From contig CALQZP010000046.1 of assembly GCA_943349725.1 (NCBI GenBank), forward strand, positions 1 through 8,014: DNA of 8,014 bases, in the 5' to 3' direction. This stretch comes from Candidatus Nomurabacteria bacterium (GTDB lineage: Bacteria; Patescibacteriota; Minisyncoccia; Phycocordibacterales; UBA10002). The translations under genes were made by a program, and so were the position numbers. Below the pieces are notes generated by a model. That model had not been told where the DNA came from and did not search any database. It saw nothing but the letters and a program-made list of their open reading frames with translations. Shown here piece after piece: positions 1 to 4,193 of the stretch (within the stretch, counting starts at the first letter, position 1; each line of letters begins with the position of its first letter).

Positions 1-1
1 A

Positions 2-43
2 CGAAGTTCGTACGGAGCGAAGAAACCCAAAGCAAGTTCATAA
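2..43 (+). CDS. rpsL: 30S ribosomal protein S12, C-terminal end (partial)
   Basis: Reading from base 2, the first 13 codons give RSSYGAKKPKASS followed by TAA at 41-43. This matches the conserved S12 C-terminus (R-S-x-Y-G-x-K-x-P-K). S12 is the decoding-centre protein of the small subunit, and its gene normally precedes rpsG in the str operon, exactly as here. The rest of the gene lies upstream of the window. The last codons and the stop are built from the first copy of the 9-bp repeat that fills the rpsL-rpsG spacer. The identification rests on a short peptide, but the motif and the neighbouring gene agree. Confidence 0.86.
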   Translation, partial: RSSYGAKKPKASS

Positions 44-135
44 AGTTAAAAGTTCATAAGGTTCATAAAGCAAACAAGAAAGCGACTTACACTCTGACTT
101 TAAAAACTTTACGAACTTTATAAACCTTACAAACT
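34..135. repeat. Inverted arrays of degenerate 9-bp repeats in the rpsL-rpsG spacer
   Basis: The left array reads AAGTTCATA (34-42), a 7-nt variant (43-49), AAGTTCATA (50-58) and AGGTTCATA (59-67). The right array (96-135) carries the same unit on the opposite strand: TAAAAACTT (101-109), TACGAACTT (110-118), TATAAACCT (119-127) and TACAAACT (128-135). Bases 51-70 can pair with 116-135 at 17 of 20 positions, ending 8 nt before the rpsG start. It has no terminal U-run, so it is not a canonical terminator. In Escherichia coli the S12-S7 spacer, of similar length, is the S7 autoregulatory site; whether this one serves that role is only inference. Confidence 0.6.
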
Positions 136-143
136 CCTAGATC

Positions 144-614
144 ATGAGACGAAAAGTAAAAAACCGAAAAGAGCTCCAGCCAGATGCGATTTATAACTCG
201 CAGAAGGTGACCAAGCTCATCAACTACTGTATGGAAGACGGTAAGAAGGAAGCGTCACGCAAAATCGTGTTCGGCGCCTTTTTGATTATCAAGGAAAAAC
301 TCAAAACCGAGAATCCGCTTGAAGTGTTTGATACCGCTCTTAAGAATATCACTCCACTTATGGAGGTCCGTTCTCGCCGTGTCGGTGGAGCAAACTATCA
401 GGTGCCGGTTGAGGTACGGCAGGAGCGCCGAACCGCTCTCGCATTCCGCTGGCTCATCGGAGCCGCTCGCGGGAAGAAAGGGAAGCCGATGCGTCTCAAA
501 CTCGCCGAAGAGCTGATGCTCGCCGCGAAGAACGAAGGCGAAGCCGTAAAGAAGCGCGAGAACGTTCACAAAATGGCCGAGGCCAACAAAGCGTTTGCCC
601 ATTTTGCCTGGTAA
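144..614 (+). CDS. rpsG: 30S ribosomal protein S7
   Basis: This is the primary assembly protein of the small-subunit head. It binds the 3' domain of 16S rRNA and lies near the E site. The 156-residue product has the usual bacterial length. Family marks are the basic N-terminus with P-D-x-x-Y-N-S (residues 13-19), the central GGANYQVPVEV block (81-91), R-W-L-I (102-105) and the C-terminal KKRENVHKMAEANKAFAHFAW stretch (136-156). The ATG at 144 gives a normal N-terminus, but no Shine-Dalgarno sequence is visible; CTCCTAG precedes it instead. No clear promoter lies in the spacer, so transcription probably continues from rpsL. A terminator follows 39 nt after the stop, separating rpsG from fusA. 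Confidence 0.98.
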   Translation: MRRKVKNRKELQPDAIYNSQKVTKLINYCMEDGKKEASRKIVFGAFLIIKEKLKTENPLEVFDTALKNITPLMEVRSRRVGGANYQVPVEVRQERRTALAFRWLIGAARGKKGKPMRLKLAEELMLAAKNEGEAVKKRENVHKMAEANKAFAHFAW

Positions 615-620
615 CTGGGT

Positions 621-655
621 AGTTTTCAGTTTGAAGTTTTAAGTTGGAAGTTAAA
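621..655 (+). repeat. Five tandem degenerate heptads, AGTTNNN
   Basis: Five consecutive 7-bp units begin with AGTT: AGTTTTC (621), AGTTTGA (628), AGTTTTA (635), AGTTGGA (642) and AGTTAAA (649). The array fills almost the whole distance between the rpsG stop and the terminator hairpin. It resembles the AGTT-rich repeats in the rpsL-rpsG spacer, although the period here is 7 rather than 9. Confidence 0.6.
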
Positions 656-677
656 AAGCGGGGAAGCCCGCTTTTTT
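653..677 (+). terminator. Intrinsic terminator after rpsG
   Basis: AAAAAGCGGG (653-662) pairs perfectly with CCCGCTTTTT (667-676) around a GAAG tetraloop, and the 3' arm ends in a run of six T (672-677). The GC core is five base pairs. It ends the rpsL-rpsG transcript and therefore uncouples fusA from the ribosomal protein genes. Confidence 0.87.
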
Positions 678-681
678 GTGT

Positions 682-709
682 TTGACCACCTGTGTCGGGG
701 GGGTATACT
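682..709 (+). promoter_or_regulatory. Sigma-70-type promoter for the small gene at 742
   Basis: The -35 box TTGACC (682-687, 5 of 6) and -10 box TATACT (704-709, 5 of 6) are separated by 16 bp. Initiation is expected near 715-717, giving a leader of about 26 nt before the ATG at 742. It starts just after the rpsG terminator, so the downstream gene is an independent unit. Confidence 0.7.
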
Positions 710-741
710 TTGGATATTATTCGTTTGTAAAATAAAAAAAT

Positions 742-1095
742 ATGGAAAATCTTAAAAATGAAGAATCTCGCGGAGATGATGAAAATATACTTGTTCCTAA
801 AACATTGTTCTATTTCGGCGCTGCTTCTCTTGCGTTAGATGCGCTTACCGGGGCTGCTCATATAGGTAACGCGGTTGGTAAAATGCGTCCGCCTTCAAAT
901 CTGGAAGGTCCCTTTGAGATTGAATATGTAACGAGAACTGATATAACACTGGGACAAGAAGGGAAGAAATATGTTTTGAAGATTGATAAGTTACCTGAAG
1001 AAGTTAAAGCTAGCCTCATCAAGCAAAACCCTGAACTGGCGTCTTTTCTTACGAACGGTCCGATAAAAATACTAAACGTAGAAAAGGAGAAATAA
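742..1095 (+). CDS. Small hypothetical protein, possible membrane segment
   Basis: I do not recognise this 117-residue protein. The N-terminus is acidic and polar (residues 1-18). It is followed by a mostly hydrophobic stretch rich in Ala, Leu and Gly (about 19-46, interrupted by Asp33 and His40) that could be one membrane segment or a buried helix. The C-terminal half (55-117) alternates strand-like stretches with charged turns, for example FEIEYVTRTDITL, KKYVLKIDKL and PIKILNVEKEK. There are no cysteines and no catalytic motif I can name. It has its own promoter and a terminator just downstream, so it is a monocistronic cassette. Its codons are AT-richer than those of rpsG and fusA, which suggests accessory or recently acquired DNA. 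No Shine-Dalgarno precedes the ATG; the upstream bases are almost all A and T. The frame is probably real because of the promoter and the plausible composition. Confidence 0.72.
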   Translation: MENLKNEESRGDDENILVPKTLFYFGAASLALDALTGAAHIGNAVGKMRPPSNLEGPFEIEYVTRTDITLGQEGKKYVLKIDKLPEEVKASLIKQNPELASFLTNGPIKILNVEKEK

Positions 1096-1119
1096 TGGGC
1101 TACCGTTCCTATTTGTCAG

Positions 1120-1147
1120 AAAGGATTCCTTCACGGGAGTCCTTTTT
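1120..1147 (+). terminator. Intrinsic terminator after the small hypothetical gene
   Basis: Bases 1120-1130 pair with 1135-1145 around a TCAC loop (11 pairs, including two G-U), followed by T-rich sequence through 1150. It sits 25 nt after the stop codon of the upstream gene. The last T residues are shared with the -35-like TTGACT (1149-1154) of the toxin-antitoxin unit, so the two units abut without a gap. Confidence 0.75.
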
Positions 1148-1148
1148 C

Positions 1149-1179
1149 TTGACTTAGGTGATACACTTTTGATACACTT
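1149..1179 (+). promoter_or_regulatory. Probable promoter of the toxin-antitoxin operon
   Basis: TTGACT (1149-1154) is a good -35 match. The -10 box is poor: GATACA (1171-1176, spacing 16) or TACACT (1174-1179, spacing 19), both lying inside a TGATACACTT repeat. Initiation would fall at about 1183-1187, which would make the antitoxin mRNA leaderless or nearly so. That would agree with the lack of a Shine-Dalgarno before the ATG at 1185. Confidence 0.42.
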
Positions 1180-1227
1180 AAAATATGCCTACGTTAAAAA
1201 ACAGAATCAATATTAGTGTATCAAAAG
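1159..1227. promoter_or_regulatory. Three TGATACACT operator-like half-sites around the antitoxin start
   Basis: TGATACACTT occurs twice in direct orientation (1159-1168 and 1170-1179), exactly 11 bp apart, about one helical turn. A third copy lies inverted inside the coding region: AGTGTATCAAAAG (1215-1227) is the exact reverse complement of CTTTTGATACACT (1166-1178). Ribbon-helix-helix antitoxins usually repress their own operon by binding short repeated sites as dimers, so these are good candidates for that operator. The function is inferred; the repeats are seen directly. Confidence 0.5.
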
Positions 1228-1406
1228 AAGTTGACCGCGCGTTAACGGCGCTTGCCAAACGCGACTGCATGCCGCTCGCTACTAAGGCATCGGAGTTGCT
1301 CAATCTCGCCCTCGAGCTTGAGGAGGATTCAGCGTGGGATATTTTGGCGCGTCAGCGAGATACGAAAGGGGTACGATTCCTCACTCACGAAGAAGTATGG
1401 AAATAA
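1185..1406 (+). CDS. Ribbon-helix-helix antitoxin (RelB/CopG-like)
   Basis: This 73-residue protein has the architecture of a type II antitoxin. A basic strand (RINISVS, residues 7-13) and two helices (about 14-27 and 30-46) form the dimeric ribbon-helix-helix DNA-binding fold. A polar C-terminal tail (47-73, ending in HEEVWK) would wrap around and block the toxin. It probably neutralises the RelE-like protein encoded next and represses the shared promoter through the TGATACACT sites around its start. Its frame overlaps the toxin start by 10 nt, the usual coupling in such pairs. The ATG at 1185 is chosen because the DNA-binding strand starts only a few residues later. No Shine-Dalgarno is visible. 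The exact antitoxin subfamily cannot be fixed from sequence alone. Confidence 0.86.
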   Translation: MPTLKNRINISVSKEVDRALTALAKRDCMPLATKASELLNLALELEEDSAWDILARQRDTKGVRFLTHEEVWK

Positions 1407-1678
1407 GATTTCATATTGAATACCATCACTTAATTACCAAGGAAGACATCCCTCCTTTATCTGCGTCTTGGCAAAATGAAATACGGGTGGCGATTGAAAC
1501 AAAATTAACCACCCATCCAGACTTGTACGGTAAACCGCTTCGTCGTTCTATTGCTGGATACAGAAAGTTACGCGTGGGTGATTATCGGATTATTTTCAGG
1601 ATTGAAGGACGCATAGTTAAGATACTGATAATCAGACATAGAAGCGTCGTATACAAGATGGTCAAGAAGCGGATTTAG
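1397..1678 (+). CDS. RelE/ParE-superfamily toxin
   Basis: The 93-residue basic protein fits the RelE fold in size and motif order. There is a helical region (about 17-40), then K-P-L-R-R-S-I-A-G-Y-R-K-L-R-V-G-D-Y-R-I-I-F (46-67), a strand (72-79) and the C-terminal R-H-R-S-V-V-Y (80-86). In RelE toxins the basic residues and terminal Tyr in these positions promote ribosome-dependent mRNA cleavage. ParE relatives poison gyrase instead, and the sequence does not decide between them. A longer reading from 1334 is possible, but its first 21 residues only shadow the antitoxin gene. The ATG at 1397 gives the standard family N-terminus and the standard short overlap with the antitoxin. A terminator lies 35 nt after the stop. 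The frame is complete with no visible lesion, so the module looks intact. Confidence 0.9.
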   Translation: MEIRFHIEYHHLITKEDIPPLSASWQNEIRVAIETKLTTHPDLYGKPLRRSIAGYRKLRVGDYRIIFRIEGRIVKILIIRHRSVVYKMVKKRI

Positions 1679-1713
1679 TTTTGCATTTTTACCCTGGGTA
1701 CGCTATCCTAACG

Positions 1714-1733
1714 AATGCCTTTGGGCATTTTTT
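1714..1733 (+). terminator. Intrinsic terminator after the toxin gene
   Basis: AATGCC (1714-1719) pairs with GGCATT (1724-1729) around TTTG, and a run of six T spans 1728-1733. The stem is short (6 bp), so some read-through into fusA is possible. No convincing fusA promoter is visible downstream. Confidence 0.65.
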
Positions 1734-1755
1734 GTTACTACCAATCAACTAATCC

Positions 1756-1880
1756 AAACTAATCTACCGATACCTCCGAATAAGAGAAATCCTCTGCCTC
1801 GCAGACTCGGCACCTCCTTTAGGAAAGGAGGAATCGAATTTGCAGGTATTCGTTGCATTCGTCCATTCGCAGATTAGTTT
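1756..1880 (+). other. Structured fusA leader or small palindromic mobile element
   Basis: AAACTAATCT (1756-1765) is perfectly complementary to AGATTAGTTT (1871-1880), and the second arm ends 11 nt before the fusA ATG. Just inside it, CGATACCT (1768-1775) pairs with 1844-1852, leaving one bulged T. Within that lie two local hairpins: TCTGC/GCAGA (1793-1805) and an 8-bp stem (1813-1831). Read as RNA, this is a nested, branched leader of 125 nt. Read as DNA, it is a small element with 10-bp inverted ends, and TAATC occurs on both sides (1750-1754 and 1881-1885) as a possible target duplication if the element starts at 1755. It matches no riboswitch or r-protein leader I know. The arms are seen directly; either function is inference. 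Confidence 0.42.
1813..1831 (+). promoter_or_regulatory. Hairpin pairing a perfect Shine-Dalgarno with an anti-Shine-Dalgarno mimic
   Basis: CCTCCTTT (1813-1820) and AAAGGAGG (1824-1831) form an 8-bp stem with a 3-nt loop. The 5' arm with its flank, CACCTCCTTT, equals the 3' tail of bacterial 16S rRNA. The 3' arm is the strongest Shine-Dalgarno sequence in the window, but it lies 60 nt from the fusA ATG and so cannot serve it directly. A TTG at 1840, 8 nt downstream, would open a 25-codon frame ending at 1917, overlapping the fusA start. Confidence 0.45.
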
Positions 1881-1891
1881 TAATCAAGTTT

Positions 1892-4036
1892 ATGCAAAGA
1901 GACTACTCCCTAGATAAAGTCCGAAACTTCGGCATCATCGCCCATATTGACGCCGGCAAGACCACCACGTCCGAGCGCATTCTTTTCTATACCGGGATGA
2001 TTCACAAAATCGGTGAGGTGCACGAAGGCGAAACCGTAACCGACTGGATGGAGCAGGAAAGAGAGCGCGGTATCACTATCACCGCGGCCGCCATCACCTG
2101 TTTTTGGAACCCGACCTATATGCCGAAGACAGATGTCTCCCTGAAACATCGTTTCAATATTATTGATACCCCCGGACATATTGACTTTACCGTAGAGGTG
2201 AAGCGTTCGCTCCGCGTACTTGATGGTGCGGTTGTTGTCTTTGACGGTGTTGCCGGTGTGGAGCCACAGTCGGAAACCAACTGGCGCTACGCTGACGAAG
2301 GAGAGGTGCCTCGCATTTGCTTCATCAACAAGCTTGACCGTATGGGCGCGTCGTTTGAGAAATCATACGCCTCTATTTTGGACAGACTTAACCGAAGCGC
2401 CGTTCGCATGCAGATCCCGGTTGGACTTGAGGAGCACTTTACCTCCGTCATTGACCTCATGAAGATGAAGGCTTACGATTTTACGGGGGAGAAGGGAATT
2501 GAGGTAAACGAAATTGAAATTCCTGCCGACTATCTTGAAGAAGCAAAAAAATACCGCGCATTACTTGTGGAGAAAATTGTGGAACAGGACGATGTGCTGA
2601 TGGGTGAGTACCTGGAAGGGAAGGAGCCTTCAATTGAGGTGCTCAAGGCGACTCTCCGCAAGGCGGTTATCTCAAACAAAATCTTTCCGGTCTTTTGCGG
2701 TTCGGCTCTCAAGAACAAAGGAGTCCAGCTCGTGCTTGACGCGGTTATTGATTATCTCCCGTCTCCGCTTGATATGCCCGCTACGCGTGCCATTGAAGTA
2801 AAGAGCGGACTTCCGGTGGAACGTCACGCTTCGGACGAGGAACCGTTTTCCGCGCTTGTCTTCAAGCTCCAGACCGACCCGTTCGTGGGACAGCTCGCAT
2901 TCTTCCGTGTCTATTCGGGAACGGTAGAGGCGGGTTCCTATGTCTACAACTCAAGCACCGGAAACCGTGAACGTCTTTCCCGTATCGTGCGCCTTCAGGC
3001 CGACAAACGCGAAGAAGTGAAACAGGTATTTGCGGGGGAAATTGCCGCCGCGGTGGGACTCAAAGAAGCGCGCACCTCGCATACACTCTGTGACGAAGCG
3101 AACCCCGTGGTACTTGAAGCGATTAAATTTGCCGACCCGGTTATCTCACTTCGTATTGAACCAAAAACTAAGGCGGACCAGGAGAAAATGGGTTTTGCCT
3201 TGAAGCGTCTTGCCGATGAAGACCCGACCTTCAAGATTAAGAGCGACCAAGAAACAGGGGAGACCGTCATCATGGGTATGGGCGAACTCCAGCTTGAAAT
3301 TATGGTGGACCGTATGAAGCGCGAGTTTTCCGTTGAAGCGAACGTCGGTAAACCACAGGTGGCGTATCGTGAGACCATTCAGGGCGAAGCAGAAGCCGAG
3401 TACAAACACATCAAGCAAACCGGAGGTCGTGGGCAGTACGGTCACGTGAAGGTCTCGGTCAGGCCAATGAAGCCGATTGACCCCGAGGCTAAGGTCAAGA
3501 AGAACGTCAGTCGCTACGACCACTTTGAATTCATTGATTCTATTAAGGGAGGAGTGATTCCGATTGAGTTTATTCCCGCGGTTGAGAAGGGAGTAAAGGA
3601 AGGTCTTGAGCGCGGTGTTGTCGCCGGCTTTCAATTGGTAGACGTATCGGTAGAGCTCATCTTCGGTTCTTCGCATGATGTCGACTCTTCGGAAATCGCC
3701 TTCAAGATCGCCGGTTCACAAGCCGTGCAGGAAGCCTGTAGACGAGCTCGCGCTGTCATCCTTGAACCGATTATGAAGGTTGAAGTGGTGACCCCGGACA
3801 AATTCCTCGGTGATGTTACCGGTCACCTCGCCAGCAAACGTGGACAGGTGGAGAACGTCTCCGAGCGAGGACTCAACAAGGTAGTGGACGCCAAGTGTCC
3901 ACTCGCCGAAATGTTCGGTTACATCACAACGCTCCGCTCAATGTCCGAAGGACGCGCCAGCTTCACGATGGAGTTTGACCACTATGAGGCCGTCCCCCCC
4001 AACGTTGCGCAAACGATTATTGAATCTCGCAAATAG
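1892..4036 (+). CDS. fusA: Translation elongation factor G
   Basis: EF-G is the GTPase that drives ribosomal translocation and, with the recycling factor, ribosome splitting. The 714-residue protein is full length. GTPase motifs are intact: G1 AHIDAGKT (17-24), switch I RGITI (59-63), G3 DTPGH (92-96), G4 NKLD (146-149) and G5 GSALK (270-274). Domain II starts near 320, domain III near 415 and domain IV near 490. The domain IV tip reads SSHDVDSSE with His595, the residue that contacts the decoding centre, where many homologues have SYHDVDSSE. The ATG at 1892 gives the family-standard N-terminus (DYSLDKVRNFGIIAHID). A TTG at 1853 would add 13 unconserved residues. There is no Shine-Dalgarno at the usual distance. 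In the usual str operon fusA follows rpsG directly; here about 1.3 kb intervenes, and tuf does not follow. Confidence 0.98.
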   Translation: MQRDYSLDKVRNFGIIAHIDAGKTTTSERILFYTGMIHKIGEVHEGETVTDWMEQERERGITITAAAITCFWNPTYMPKTDVSLKHRFNIIDTPGHIDFTVEVKRSLRVLDGAVVVFDGVAGVEPQSETNWRYADEGEVPRICFINKLDRMGASFEKSYASILDRLNRSAVRMQIPVGLEEHFTSVIDLMKMKAYDFTGEKGIEVNEIEIPADYLEEAKKYRALLVEKIVEQDDVLMGEYLEGKEPSIEVLKATLRKAVISNKIFPVFCGSALKNKGVQLVLDAVIDYLPSPLDMPATRAIEVKSGLPVERHASDEEPFSALVFKLQTDPFVGQLAFFRVYSGTVEAGSYVYNSSTGNRERLSRIVRLQADKREEVKQVFAGEIAAAVGLKEARTSHTLCDEANPVVLEAIKFADPVISLRIEPKTKADQEKMGFALKRLADEDPTFKIKSDQETGETVIMGMGELQLEIMVDRMKREFSVEANVGKPQVAYRETIQGEAEAEYKHIKQTGGRGQYGHVKVSVRPMKPIDPEAKVKKNVSRYDHFEFIDSIKGGVIPIEFIPAVEKGVKEGLERGVVAGFQLVDVSVELIFGSSHDVDSSEIAFKIAGSQAVQEACRRARAVILEPIMKVEVVTPDKFLGDVTGHLASKRGQVENVSERGLNKVVDAKCPLAEMFGYITTLRSMSEGRASFTMEFDHYEAVPPNVAQTIIESRK

Positions 4037-4080
4037 GTACGCCTTTCTCTCCTCCCACGTAAGGATGCCGAAGAATGAGT

Positions 4081-4114
4081 AAGCCCTCCCCGACACCAGT
4101 CGGGGAGGGCTTTT
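4081..4114 (+). terminator. Strong intrinsic terminator after fusA
   Basis: A perfect 14-bp stem (4081-4094 with 4099-4112), almost entirely G-C in its core, closes on an ACCA loop and runs into TTTT (4111-4114). It is the most stable terminator in the window and cleanly ends the str region. Confidence 0.95.
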
Positions 4115-4128
4115 GCACAGGACTACCG

Positions 4129-4156
4129 TTGTGTGTCTTTGCACTAATGATACAAT
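4129..4156 (+). promoter_or_regulatory. Extended -10 promoter for the exported-protein genes
   Basis: TACAAT (4151-4156, 5 of 6) is preceded by TGA (4148-4150), giving an extended -10. The -35 is weak, TTGTGT (4129-4134) at 16 bp. Initiation is expected near 4163, about 31 nt before the ATG at 4194. This fits a new transcription unit starting after the fusA terminator. Confidence 0.65.
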
Positions 4157-4165
4157 ACAGGCATC

Positions 4166-4186
4166 ACTCACTAAGTGAGTTACTCA
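4166..4186. promoter_or_regulatory. Operator-like dyad in the leader of the exported-protein operon
   Basis: ACTCACT (4166-4172) and AGTGAGT (4174-4180) are perfect 7-bp arms around a single A, and a further inverted half-site ACTCA follows (4182-4186). It starts about 3 nt downstream of the predicted transcription start, a typical place for a repressor site. As RNA, a stem with a one-base loop is strained, so DNA binding is the likelier use. No matching regulator is in the window. Confidence 0.4.
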
Positions 4187-4193
4187 ATCATTT

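Noticed and set aside
255..602. Minus-strand open frame of 115 codons
   Set aside because: It is antisense to rpsG, whose protein is unmistakable, and there is no promoter or family match.
1334..1396. Upstream ATG for the RelE-like toxin
   Set aside because: It would overlap the antitoxin gene by 73 nt and add 21 residues that merely re-read it; the ATG at 1397 gives the normal toxin length and overlap.
1681..1709. Promoter TTGCAT / TATCCT with 17-bp spacing
   Set aside because: The boxes match poorly and initiation would fall at or just before the terminator hairpin at 1714-1733, so it could not usefully drive fusA.
1780..1860. tRNA-like gene in the fusA leader
   Set aside because: A TTCGATT T-loop-like string occurs on the minus strand, but its flanks do not pair and no acceptor or anticodon arm can be drawn.
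1853..1891. TTG start giving EF-G 13 extra N-terminal residues
   Set aside because: The added residues are not part of the EF-G family. The ATG at 1892 gives the standard N-terminus, and the AAAGGAGG upstream is 21 nt from the TTG, too far to support it.
3146..3676. Minus-strand open frame of 176 codons
   Set aside because: It lies wholly inside the well-conserved EF-G gene on the opposite strand, has no recognisable domain, and is a shadow of the fusA codon pattern.
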